A stretch of 36,459 nucleotides of DNA from NCBI RefSeq assembly GCF_900115465.1, contig NZ_FOWN01000029.1, positions 1-36,459 on the forward strand. The letters run 5' to 3'. Positions 29,603-36,459 of this stretch are shown in pieces (position 1 is the stretch's first letter; each line of letters opens with the position of its first letter). The translations under genes were made by a program, and so were the position numbers. The notes beneath the pieces are model-generated. The model was given only the letters and a program-made list of their open reading frames with translations. It was not told where the DNA came from and did not search any database. Source of the stretch: Halolactibacillus alkaliphilus (GTDB lineage: Bacteria > Bacillota > Bacilli > Bacillales > Amphibacillaceae).

Positions 29603-29616
29603 TTAAAGCGTTTACA
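29603..29616 (-). promoter_or_regulatory. cre-like (CcpA) site in the atp leader region
   Basis: The minus-strand TGTAAACGCTTTAA matches 13 of 14 positions of the catabolite response element pattern TGNAARCGNWWWCA. It lies upstream of the extended -10 promoter and directly downstream of another TATAAT (29616-29621), so CcpA could activate the first or block the second. The rest of the 344-base gap between atpI and mnaA holds AT-rich DNA and the mnaA terminator. Confidence 0.45.
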
Positions 29617-29782
29617 TTATAATTTTGTTGATATAAAGCAATTTAAATGTTTAAAGACATTAAACCTCAGTAATTTCGTGTGTTTAATGTACATTAACCT
29701 TTGTGAAAAAACATGTTATTTTCTTTACTAAATTCTTAAACATTCACAAACTTATCCAAAAAACAAACGAGAAAACAACAAT

Positions 29783-29832
29783 AAAAATAAACATCCCTAG
29801 CGCTAAGTAAATAGCTATGGATGTTTATTTTT
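29783..29832 (-). terminator. Terminator after mnaA
   Basis: AAAAATAAACATCC (29783-29796) pairs with GGATGTTTATTTTT (29819-29832), extended by TAGC/GCTA inside. Both flanks are rich in A or T, so it may work in either direction. Confidence 0.8.
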
Positions 29833-29846
29833 TATGCCCCTCTGGA

Positions 29847-30995
29847 TTAGTTGACTGTAAAGGGTGCTGGTTGTTTATAGTGTGGATCAAAGTATGACCG
29901 AATCGCGTCACAAATACGTTCACTCGCTTTACCATCGCCATATGGGTTTGATGCCTTCGCCATCTGCTCATAAGCTGTTTCGTCACTTAAAAGAAGATGT
30001 GCTTCACGATAAATCGTCTCTTCATCTGTTCCAGCTAACTTAAGCGTCCCGCTTTTAATCCCTTCTGGTCGCTCCGTTGTATCACGTAACACTAACACAG
30101 GCACACCAAGGGATGGCGCTTCTTCTTGTACACCACCAGAATCCGTAAGGATTAATGTTGCGCGTGCCGCAAAGTTATGAAAATCAACCACGTCAAGTGG
30201 CGCGATTAAATCTATCCGCTCATGTTCACCTAAAATATCTTTTGCTTTCTCTTGGACTTTCGGATTCAAATGTACAGGATAGATGACATGAATATCTTCG
30301 TGTGTATCTGCTAAACGTTTAATCGCTCTAAACATTTGTCCCATATTCTCACCCAAGTTTTCTCGACGGTGCGCCGTCATTAATACGAGACGCTTGCCTT
30401 TGATATCATTAAGTAATGGATGTGAATAGTCATCTGTAACTGTTGTTTTGAGCGCATCAATCGCTGTATTACCCGTCACATAAATATGTTCTTCCTGCTT
30501 ATTCTCTTCTAATAAATTAGTTTTAGATTCTGACGTTGGAGAAAAATGCAGATCTGCCATAACACCTGTCAATTGTCGATTCATTTCTTCAGGGTATGGT
30601 GAGTACTTATTCCATGTCCGTAACCCTGCTTCCACATGCCCAACAGCCACTTGATTATAATAAGCTGCAAGAGAAGCTGAAAATGTTGTTGTTGTATCTC
30701 CATGTGCTAAAACAATATCGGGTTTAGCTTCTTTGATTACCTCATCAAGTCCTATTAAAGCACGTGTTGTTACTTCTGCTAACGTTTGGTTTTCTTTCAT
30801 AATATTTAAGTCATACGTTGGTGTAATACCGAAAATATCAAGCACTTGGTCTAACATCTCTCTATGCTGGGCAGTTACTGTGACGATTGTCTCAAATTCA
30901 TCTGATCGCTTTTGTAATGCCAACACTAAAGGCGCCATTTTAATTGCTTCAGGCCGTGTCCCAAAGACAGGCATGACTTTGATTCTTTTTTTCAT
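29847..30995 (-). CDS. mnaA: UDP-N-acetylglucosamine 2-epimerase (non-hydrolysing)
   Basis: The 382-residue GT-B-like enzyme interconverts UDP-GlcNAc and UDP-ManNAc; the latter is the donor for TagA in the teichoic acid linkage unit. Motifs are FGTRPEAIKMAPL at the start, LAHGDTTTTFSASLAAYY, VGHVEAGLRTW and SPYPEEMNRQLTG, and LTDSGGVQEEAPSLGVPVL. The start is ATG 30995 with GGAG nine bases upstream; 17 earlier in-frame residues are rejected. It is a single-gene unit between upp and atpI, as in B. subtilis, where mnaA is also next to upp-atp. Confidence 0.93.
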   Translation of the reverse strand: MKKRIKVMPVFGTRPEAIKMAPLVLALQKRSDEFETIVTVTAQHREMLDQVLDIFGITPTYDLNIMKENQTLAEVTTRALIGLDEVIKEAKPDIVLAHGDTTTTFSASLAAYYNQVAVGHVEAGLRTWNKYSPYPEEMNRQLTGVMADLHFSPTSESKTNLLEENKQEEHIYVTGNTAIDALKTTVTDDYSHPLLNDIKGKRLVLMTAHRRENLGENMGQMFRAIKRLADTHEDIHVIYPVHLNPKVQEKAKDILGEHERIDLIAPLDVVDFHNFAARATLILTDSGGVQEEAPSLGVPVLVLRDTTERPEGIKSGTLKLAGTDEETIYREAHLLLSDETAYEQMAKASNPYGDGKASERICDAIRSYFDPHYKQPAPFTVN

Positions 30996-31104
30996 TTGAA
31001 CACTCTCCATCATAGCTATTTTAAGATTAATCACTTTCTCATTCACTGACTACTTTAACATAATTTGATTCCTTTTCCTATGTATTAAAGAAAGGACCCT
31101 ACAT

Positions 31105-31140
31105 AAAAAGGAATGCCTCTATTAATGATAGAAGCATTCC
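31105..31140 (-). terminator. Terminator after upp
   Basis: GGAATGC (31110-31116) pairs with GCATTCC (31134-31140), and TCTAT with ATAGA inside, around a five-base loop. Five T follow on the minus strand. Confidence 0.8.
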
Positions 31141-31200
31141 CATTATATTAGTCTTCACTTATTTACGCTTTAATTCACTCTTCAACTCAATTTTGGCGAA

Positions 31201-31830
31201 TTACTTCGTACCGTAGAGACGGTCACCTGCATCTCCTAGACCAGGAACGATGTAACCTTTTTCGTTTAGTTTTTCATCAAGTGCCGCAAGGTAAATATCA
31301 ACATCTGGGTGCAATTCTTTTACCGCTTCGACACCTTCAGGTGCAGCAATTAAGCACATCAATTTAATATTCGTTGCGCCACGTTTTTTTAATGAGCTAA
31401 TGGCATCATTCGCACTACCGCCAGTTGCAAGCATTGGGTCTACTACAATTAATTCACGTTCATTAATATCTGTTGGCATTTTAAAGTAATATTCATGTGG
31501 TTTCAATGTTTCAGGGTCACGATAAAGACCTACGTGGCCTACTTTTGCTGTTGGGACGTGACGGAGCACACCTTCCACCATACCTAAACCTGCGCGCAAA
31601 ATAGGTACAATCCCAATCTTTTTACCAGAAATAACGTGTGATGTTGTTTTTGTTACGGGTGTGTCAATCTCAACTGGCTCAAGTGGTAAATCACGTGTGA
31701 TTTCATACGCCATAAGTCCAGCAACTTCATCAACAAGTTCACGAAACTCTTTCGTACCTGTTTCTGTTTTTCTGATATACGTCAATTTGTGTTGAATTAG
31801 TGGATGATCTAATACATATACATTACCCAT
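31201..31830 (-). CDS. upp: Uracil phosphoribosyltransferase
   Basis: The 209-residue salvage enzyme makes UMP from uracil and PRPP. The PRPP-binding loop is [14 protein letters not shown], and the uracil-binding C-terminus is [18 protein letters not shown]. The length equals B. subtilis Upp. AAGGGAG lies upstream of the ATG. It is flanked by terminators on both sides and has its own promoter. Confidence 0.97.
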   Translation of the reverse strand: MGNVYVLDHPLIQHKLTYIRKTETGTKEFRELVDEVAGLMAYEITRDLPLEPVEIDTPVTKTTSHVISGKKIGIVPILRAGLGMVEGVLRHVPTAKVGHVGLYRDPETLKPHEYYFKMPTDINERELIVVDPMLATGGSANDAISSLKKRGATNIKLMCLIAAPEGVEAVKELHPDVDIYLAALDEKLNEKGYIVPGLGDAGDRLYGTK

Positions 31831-31872
31831 CTTATCCGCTCCCTTTTTTGTATTTTGTGCATAGCTATTAAG

Positions 31873-31901
31873 AGTTTACATGTAATGTTTATGGCTTTCA
31901 A
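31873..31901 (-). promoter_or_regulatory. Sigma-A promoter candidate for upp
   Basis: On the minus strand TTGAAA (31896-31901), 17 bases and TAAACT (31873-31878) lie about 45 bases before the upp start and downstream of the glyA terminator. Confidence 0.45.
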
Positions 31902-31956
31902 GTAAAAGTTGAAATTTCCTGCCATTTGTCGAACGCACGAGCTTTTTAAAAATCAA

Positions 31957-31982
31957 AGAAACACGCCTCATAAGAGGCGTGC
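31957..31982 (-). terminator. Terminator after glyA
   Basis: CACGCCTC (31962-31969) pairs with GAGGCGTG (31974-31981) around ATAA. On the minus strand TTTCTTTGATTTTT follows. Confidence 0.8.
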
Positions 31983-31989
31983 CTAGAAA

Positions 31990-33225
31990 TTATTTATATA
32001 ACGGGAATCGATCAGTTAAAGCTTTCACACGTTGACGCGCTTCTTCTTTAGCTGCTTCATTTTCAACATCTTTTAAAACAAGTGCAATAATTTGACCGAC
32101 TTCTTTTAATTCGTCTTCTTTAAAGCCCCGTGTTGTTACAGCTGCCGTACCAACGCGAACACCACTTGTGACAAATGGTGATTCCGTATCAAATGGAATC
32201 GTATTTTTATTTGTCGTAATACCGATATCATCTAATACTTCCTCAGCTACTTTACCCGTCAAACCTAAACTCTTCACATCGAGTAAGAGTAAGTGGTTAT
32301 CAGTGCCACCAGAGACAAGACGCACACCTTCAGCTGTCAATGACTCGGCAAAGGCTTTCGCATTGGCCTTAATTTGTTTCGCATAGTCTTTAAATGATGG
32401 GTCAAGTGCTTCTTTAAATGCCGCTGCTTTAGCTGCAATCACATGCATTAAAGGACCACCTTGAATCCCAGGGAAGACCGCTTTATCAATTTGTTTCGCA
32501 TACTTTTCTTTTGTAAGAATCATACCACCACGTGGACCACGTAATGTTTTATGCGTCGTTGTTGTCACAAAATCACTAAAAGGAACCGGATCTGGATGTT
32601 CACCCGCCGCAACAAGCCCAGCAATGTGCGCCATGTCGACCATCAAGTAAGCACCAACCTCATCCGCAATCTCACGGAATTTACTAAAATCAATCTCACG
32701 TGGGTAAGCACTCGCACCTGCCACAATTAATTTTGGTTTAACGGCTAACGCTTTTTCACGGACAACATCGTAATCAAGTGTTTCTGTTTCTTTATCTACA
32801 CCGTACTCTTCGAAGTTGTATAGCTTCCCACTAAAATTGACTGGACTACCATGTGTTAAGTGTCCCCCGTGTGAAAGATTCATACCTAAAACCGTATCAC
32901 CAGGTTCTAAGAAGGCATGATAGACAGCCATATTCGCTTGTGCCCCTGAGTGAGGTTGTACGTTGACATGTTCTGCACCAAAGATTTCTTTTGCACGATC
33001 TCTCGCCAAGTTTTCTGCAATATCAACAAATTCACAGCCACCATAGTAACGCTTTTCTGGGTAACCTTCAGCATACTTATTTGTTAAGACAGACCCTTGC
33101 GCTTCCATGACAGTTTCTGTGACAAAGTTTTCTGAGGCGATTAGCTCAATCTTGTCATTTTGACGGCCACGCTCTAACTCAATTGCTTCGAATAACTCTA
33201 CATCATTTGCTTGTACATGTTTCAT
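31990..33225 (-). CDS. glyA: Serine hydroxymethyltransferase
   Basis: The 411-residue PLP enzyme converts serine and tetrahydrofolate to glycine and methylene-THF in one-carbon metabolism. The PLP lysine is Lys226 in [29 protein letters not shown] and [16 protein letters not shown] are also conserved. The start at 33225 (MKHVQ) matches the B. subtilis N-terminus and leaves 10 bases after AGGGGG; an ATG two codons upstream is too close. It follows ywlG by about 58 bases, probably as one operon with rpiB and ywlG. Confidence 0.96.
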   Translation of the reverse strand: MKHVQANDVELFEAIELERGRQNDKIELIASENFVTETVMEAQGSVLTNKYAEGYPEKRYYGGCEFVDIAENLARDRAKEIFGAEHVNVQPHSGAQANMAVYHAFLEPGDTVLGMNLSHGGHLTHGSPVNFSGKLYNFEEYGVDKETETLDYDVVREKALAVKPKLIVAGASAYPREIDFSKFREIADEVGAYLMVDMAHIAGLVAAGEHPDPVPFSDFVTTTTHKTLRGPRGGMILTKEKYAKQIDKAVFPGIQGGPLMHVIAAKAAAFKEALDPSFKDYAKQIKANAKAFAESLTAEGVRLVSGGTDNHLLLLDVKSLGLTGKVAEEVLDDIGITTNKNTIPFDTESPFVTSGVRVGTAAVTTRGFKEDELKEVGQIIALVLKDVENEAAKEEARQRVKALTDRFPLYK

Positions 33226-33283
33226 CCACATCGTTCCCCCTGAGTATTGTTTGATTTTTTTATAAGAAAGACAGCTTGTCTAC

Positions 33284-33838
33284 TTATTGATAAATAGCTC
33301 GTTCCCCACCAATCAGTTTCGGTCGACTATAGGCACCTGCAAGTCTTGCTTCACCTAAATATTTCGTTTTAAATCTGAGCGGCACAGCGACAGGCAAAAG
33401 ATGCATTCCTATCATTGTCTCACCGATATCGATACCGGCATTCGCCTCAATTGTCTCTACAATGACTGCCTCATCAAAATGATGATAACTGTACGTGGCC
33501 ATTGACCCACCGGCATAGCGATGAGGTACGACCGTTACCGGTCTTTTACCTTCTGCTATGAGTGTTGTCTTTTCAACAACCAATGCCCGGTTTAAATGTT
33601 CACAACATTGAAAGGCGAGTCTTACCCCTGTTTGATCGACTAAGGCGTTTAAACTTGTAAATATAATTTCTGCCACGTCCATACTCCCAACCGTGCCAAT
33701 CCTCTCGCCAAGCACTTCACTCGTAGAAGTGCCTACAACAAAGATATCGTTCGGCTTAAGTACATTCAGTGCGACCCACTCGCTGACAAACTTATCCATC
33801 GTTTCTTTTAATGCGGCTTTGTCAACTGTATGTGTCAT
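33284..33838 (-). CDS. ywlG: UPF0340 / TIGR01440 family protein YwlG
   Basis: The 184-residue cytosolic protein has the family's GTSTSEVLGERIG near 36 and LAFQCCEHLNRALVVE near 74. The function is unknown; the close link to rpiB and glyA is conserved in Bacilli. Its ATG shares one base with the rpiB stop (TAATG), so it is translationally coupled. Confidence 0.85.
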   Translation of the reverse strand: MTHTVDKAALKETMDKFVSEWVALNVLKPNDIFVVGTSTSEVLGERIGTVGSMDVAEIIFTSLNALVDQTGVRLAFQCCEHLNRALVVEKTTLIAEGKRPVTVVPHRYAGGSMATYSYHHFDEAVIVETIEANAGIDIGETMIGMHLLPVAVPLRFKTKYLGEARLAGAYSRPKLIGGERAIYQ

Positions 33839-34278
33839 TACTTCATCTCATAATCACGGAGTTTATTGATACGACGTTCATGACGACCGCCTTCAAACTC
33901 TCCTGATATCCATGTTTTAACGATTTCTTTCGCTAAGTCCACACCGATAACGCGCGCACCCATAGCTAAAACGTTTGAATCATTATGTTCACGCGTAACA
34001 CGTGCTGTATAAACATCGTGTACTAACGCGCAACGAATGCCTTTTACTTTGTTTGCTGCAATGGACATGCCAATACCTGTGCCGCAAATAACAATCCCTC
34101 GATCGTATTCACCTGCCGCTACTTTTTCAGCTGCAGGTATACCATAATCTGAATAATCACAAGACTCTTTTGAGTCTGACCCGATATTATCCACTTCTAT
34201 CCCTAGCTCACCTAAAAACGCTTCAATTTCTTTTGCTAAATCTACCCCACCATGATCTGATGCTAAAACTACTTTCAT
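33838..34278 (-). CDS. rpiB: Ribose-5-phosphate isomerase B
   Basis: The 146-residue RpiB/LacAB family enzyme interconverts ribose 5-phosphate and ribulose 5-phosphate. It has ASDHGGVDLAKEI at the N-terminus, Cys65 in GIVICGTGIGMSIAAN as the catalytic residue, and EHNDSNVLAMGARVIG. The family's usual DYPDYA is DYSDYG here. GGGAGTG precedes the ATG. It corresponds to B. subtilis ywlF and starts the rpiB-ywlG-glyA unit. Confidence 0.92.
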   Translation of the reverse strand: MKVVLASDHGGVDLAKEIEAFLGELGIEVDNIGSDSKESCDYSDYGIPAAEKVAAGEYDRGIVICGTGIGMSIAANKVKGIRCALVHDVYTARVTREHNDSNVLAMGARVIGVDLAKEIVKTWISGEFEGGRHERRINKLRDYEMK

Positions 34279-34401
34279 TGATTAAACACTCCCATCGATT
34301 GATTACACGTATTTTAAATTGCTTAATTCATATTGTAACTGATTTTGAGTAAATGTGAAGTATTACGTACGTTTTTTTGTAAATTTCTTTTTTTGTTCGG
34401 T

Positions 34402-34863
34402 TTATAGATTATTTTGTTCGAGGAATAAGTGAATCGCTGCGCGTATTTCTTCAAACGTATTTAGATAGACGGTTTCACTTTGACCATAGGGATCGGATAT
34501 ATCTCCTGTTTTTTCAGATTCAGATGAATAAACAAGTGACTTTAGCGCATGCACCTTTGTTCTTCGTTCGGGATTTAATGCTAAAAGTGCGTCCTTATGA
34601 CTTTCTGTCATCGTCAAGATAATATCTGACCAATTTAATAACTCTTCGGTTATTTGCGTGGACTCTCCTTCAAAGTCAATCGCATGTGCCAATAAGGCAA
34701 AGCGCGCCCCTGAAGATATTTTTATGCCGTTTGTCGTATAAAGTCCGGCGGACTTTACATTTACTTTATCTGTTTGATTCGTTTTCTTTAAATAATCACG
34801 CATGATAGCTTCAGCCATGGGTGATCGGCATGTGTTGCCCGTACAAATAAACAAGACATTCAC
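34402..34863 (-). CDS. ywlE: Low-molecular-weight phosphatase, YwlE-type (protein arginine phosphatase)
   Basis: The 153-residue protein has the P-loop CTGNTCRS at 7-14 with nucleophile Cys7 and Arg13, and the general-acid loop DISDPYG (Asp124). Thr11 in the P-loop is the residue that gives B. subtilis YwlE its preference for phosphoarginine over phosphotyrosine, so it probably counteracts McsB arginine kinase. The position before rpiB is conserved in Bacillus. Gaps of about 120 bases on its 3' side and about 100 on its 5' side suggest separate transcription. Confidence 0.87.
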   Translation of the reverse strand: MNVLFICTGNTCRSPMAEAIMRDYLKKTNQTDKVNVKSAGLYTTNGIKISSGARFALLAHAIDFEGESTQITEELLNWSDIILTMTESHKDALLALNPERRTKVHALKSLVYSSESEKTGDISDPYGQSETVYLNTFEEIRAAIHLFLEQNNL

Positions 34864-34961
34864 CTTATCGACATCCTTTCATCGAGTAGCTTTTTTATGC
34901 TATTTTACCACAACTCCATCCTTTAGCGCGAAGAAACACGCGCGCTCATTAGTCACTGCGT

Positions 34962-35474
34962 TCATGAGAATAGGATGACTGTGCCAAAGCCAATAAAGAT
35001 AAGACCTCGAACAACGTGAAAAAATGGCCCAATAACTTTTTCTATTTCCCCTCCTATAAAAAATCCCATCAAACAAAATAGAAGACTCATCAAACTAAAC
35101 AACAGCGATAGACCAAACGTATTATCATATACTGCCAAACCAATAAACAAACTATCTAAACTCACTAAAAGTGCTATCAGTATAACCGACTGATTTATAA
35201 CTTCTTTTGATTGATCACTGAAGCTATTAAACAAATTAAATAAACCTAGACTAAAAAAAATAGAACCACTCACGACGTCAATGACGTTCGTGAGTAAATC
35301 AAAGTGAGTAACCATTAAAACATTCCCAATATACGGAAACAAAAAATGACAGCCACTAACTAAAACAACAAATAACCGTTTTCTTTTCACCGATACGTTA
35401 GACATTGTAATAGAAACGGTGAGGCAATCGATGGAGACGGCAACAGAAAGTAAACTATCAAATAAAAAACCCAT
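34962..35474 (-). CDS. MntP/YtaF-like membrane protein, putative Mn2+ efflux
   Basis: The 170-residue protein has about six transmembrane helices. Two half-repeats each carry an Asp in a similar setting: VAVSIDCLTVSI near the start and LVSLDSLFIGLAV in the middle, as in MntP, where such Asp residues bind the metal. The sequence is divergent from typical MntP (fewer of the small residues in DAFAVS), so YtaF or another member of the LysE-like superfamily is possible. The location beside ywlE matches mntP (ywlD) of B. subtilis. The start is ATG 35474 with GGAG 11 bases upstream. No Mn riboswitch was recognised upstream. Confidence 0.65.
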   Translation of the reverse strand: MGFLFDSLLSVAVSIDCLTVSITMSNVSVKRKRLFVVLVSGCHFLFPYIGNVLMVTHFDLLTNVIDVVSGSIFFSLGLFNLFNSFSDQSKEVINQSVILIALLVSLDSLFIGLAVYDNTFGLSLLFSLMSLLFCLMGFFIGGEIEKVIGPFFHVVRGLIFIGFGTVILFS

Positions 35475-35711
35475 AAACGAAACCACTCCTCTACCCTGAA
35501 TGATTTAGTCTATGCGTCATAAATTTGGGACACGACATTGAAAATCCTTTGCCAACCGAATAAAGAGGCATATTATCACTGTCACAATATTTACCTTATT
35601 TCTAAAGAAGCTATTGTCGTGACTAAGTTTATTTAAATGAATCAATTTCATAATTACTCTTTTTAAAAAATCAAACACGACCAGAATTTTAATATTTGTC
35701 TTAAAAAATTT
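35475..35711. other. Gap between mntP-like gene and transposase remnant
   Basis: AT-rich DNA with no visible gene or strong structure. Here the conserved gene order ends: no ywlC or later Bacillus gene follows, and mobile DNA begins at about 35.7 kb. Confidence 0.45.
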
Positions 35712-36060
35712 TTATGCTATTTGATATTGCTTTAGGAATGAGCCTAAACGATCTGCCGCTAGTTTTGGTCCATTATAAATAAGCGTCACTAAATCAAAGT
35801 GAGCTTTTGCACGTTTTCCTGTACGGTAACGAACATTATTAAGCTGGAAAAACTCCTATAAGATAGCCGTTTACTCTTTCGACAGAACTACGACGTTTAG
35901 CAATCGTTTTCCATGCCTGTGAACCACGAGCCGGAGCTGAATATTTCCGAAGATCTGTTGTTATTTTAACCTTGTACACTTTTTGACAAATGCCTTCGGC
36001 ATTTAAAGGACAGTATTACATCCTACATTTCTTCTGTGCTGGAATCAACACAAAAAGCAT
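35712..36060 (-). pseudogene. DDE transposase C-terminal remnant (IS1182/IS4-like), frameshifted
   Basis: The minus strand reads YCPLNAEGICQKVYKVKITT, then DLRKYSAPARGSQAWKTIAK and RRSSVERVNGYL. After a frameshift near 35855 it reads EFFQLNNVRYRTGKRAKAHF, then DLVTLIYNGPKLAADR, to a stop at 35712. The RRSSVERVN segment carries the catalytic Glu of DDE_Tnp_1-type enzymes. An in-frame stop lies upstream of YCPLN (near 36017), so the gene is dead. The 5' limit is unclear; sequence up to the IS605-type end may belong to it. The family label is from memory of the C-terminal pattern. Confidence 0.65.
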
Positions 36061-36093
36061 TTCCTTAACGAGACGATGTCACATCATCTAAGT

Positions 36094-36142
36094 GAACTAC
36101 TCCCACCACTTACCACCCGTACGGGTTGCTTGAAGTGGGGGC
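36094..36142 (-). mobile_element. IS200/IS605-type right end with subterminal hairpin
   Basis: CCACTT (36108-36113) pairs with AAGTGG (36135-36140) around an inner perfect palindrome ACCCGTACGGGT (36117-36128). On the minus strand the structure is followed by GGGAGTAGTTCAC, the kind of tip seen at IS605 right ends. It lies about 80 bases beyond the tnpB stop, as expected, and also covers the place where the TnpB guide RNA scaffold is encoded. Confidence 0.6.
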
Positions 36143-36220
36143 TTCTTGGGTAATCGCCACTTTTGATAGCTGACGAAATTGACCAAGCTAACCCTCTTGT
36201 TCCAAGAGTTTATATTTTCA

Positions 36221-36459
36221 TTAGGCACTTGCTAATAAGTGAATACCTTCTTTTTTGATATTGAGTGCTGAATTATAATCTCTATCAAGGTTTAATCCAC
36301 AATCACATCGATAAGTGCGCTCTGATAATTTGATTTCTTTTACAAAACCACAGTTAGAGCAAGTTTTTGTAGAGGGGAACCATTTGTCTATTTTGACAAG
36401 CTGTTTTCCTTGTTCTTTTAGTTTGTACGCTAAGAAAGAAGTAAACATTCCCCACCCAT
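36221..36459 (-). CDS. tnpB: IS200/IS605 family TnpB, C-terminal part (runs off the window)
   Basis: The frame is open to the window edge (GWGMFTSFLAYKLKEQGKQL...), so the start lies beyond it. Visible are the zinc finger CSNCGF...CDCG and the RuvC-III motif LDRDYNSALNIKKEG with the last catalytic Asp (DRDYNSA). TnpB is an RNA-guided nuclease, ancestral to Cas12, that cuts DNA matching its guide and helps the element persist. The stop lies about 125 bases before the proposed element end. Whether the N-terminal RuvC motifs and a TnpA partner are intact cannot be seen. Confidence 0.88.
   Translation of the reverse strand, partial: GWGMFTSFLAYKLKEQGKQLVKIDKWFPSTKTCSNCGFVKEIKLSERTYRCDCGLNLDRDYNSALNIKKEGIHLLASA

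Noticed and set aside
34925-34946. GC-rich hairpin between the mntP-like gene and ywlE as a terminator
   Set aside because: The stem is only six pairs and is followed by AAAGG rather than T on the minus strand.
35988-36004. Short hairpin AAATGCC-TTC-GGCATTT as a terminator
   Set aside because: It has no T-run on either strand and falls inside coding-derived DNA of the transposase remnant.

Overview
The window comes from a low-GC, Gram-positive member of the Bacillota, most likely a Bacillaceae-type rod. It has the Bacillus-style block glyA-ywlG-rpiB-ywlE-(mntP-like), a complete F1Fo ATP synthase operon, ywzB-ywmB-murA, the sporulation genes spoIID and spoIIQ, mbl with the flagellar rod genes flhO/flhP, and wall teichoic acid genes (tagO, tagD, tagB, mnaA). 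The set points to a flagellated, spore-lineage organism. The ATP synthase c subunit has lost most of its glycine packing motif, which hints at alkaline or saline habitats. The genus cannot be fixed from this sequence.

Layout. Positions 1-9400 are an accessory island. It is a graveyard of truncated insertion sequences (IS21, IS3, IS66, ISL3, IS110) around three intact wall-related genes: a secreted multi-SH3 glucosaminidase on the minus strand, and two plus-strand glycosyl/glycerophospho-transferases of the GgaB/TagF type. An IS21 istA fragment lies at the left edge and a decayed istB at 8.8-9.4 kb, in the order and orientation of a single IS21 copy, so much of the island may sit inside one ancestral IS21. 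Two perfect 32-bp inverted copies of an ISL3-type end (974-1005 and 7419-7450) bracket the wall genes.

Positions 9.6-11.3 kb hold tagD-tagB (plus strand), converging on tagO through a shared bidirectional terminator. From 11.3 kb to 35.5 kb every gene is on the minus strand: tagO; mbl-flhO-flhP-epuA-fabZ; spoIIQ; an O-antigen-ligase-like membrane protein followed by spoIID; ywmB-murA; ywzB; atpIBEFHAGDC; mnaA; upp; then mntP-like, ywlE, rpiB-ywlG-glyA. Intrinsic terminators separate most of these units. The right edge (35.7-36.46 kb) is again mobile: a frameshifted DDE transposase remnant with an IS200/IS605-type right end and a TnpB gene running off the window.

How the genes work together. 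TagO makes the lipid-linked GlcNAc, MnaA supplies the UDP-ManNAc precursor, TagD makes CDP-glycerol and TagB adds the first glycerol phosphate. The island transferases could build or decorate a further wall polymer, and the glucosaminidase would remodel the wall. MurA, Mbl and FabZ serve peptidoglycan, cell shape and membrane lipid. SpoIID and SpoIIQ act in engulfment. No CRISPR array, tRNA or rRNA gene was seen. The signals that most merit follow-up are the nested IS architecture around the wall genes, a terminator-like hairpin touching the ywmB start codon, the atypical c-subunit motif, the missing spoIIID, and the TnpB guide-RNA prediction at the right edge.
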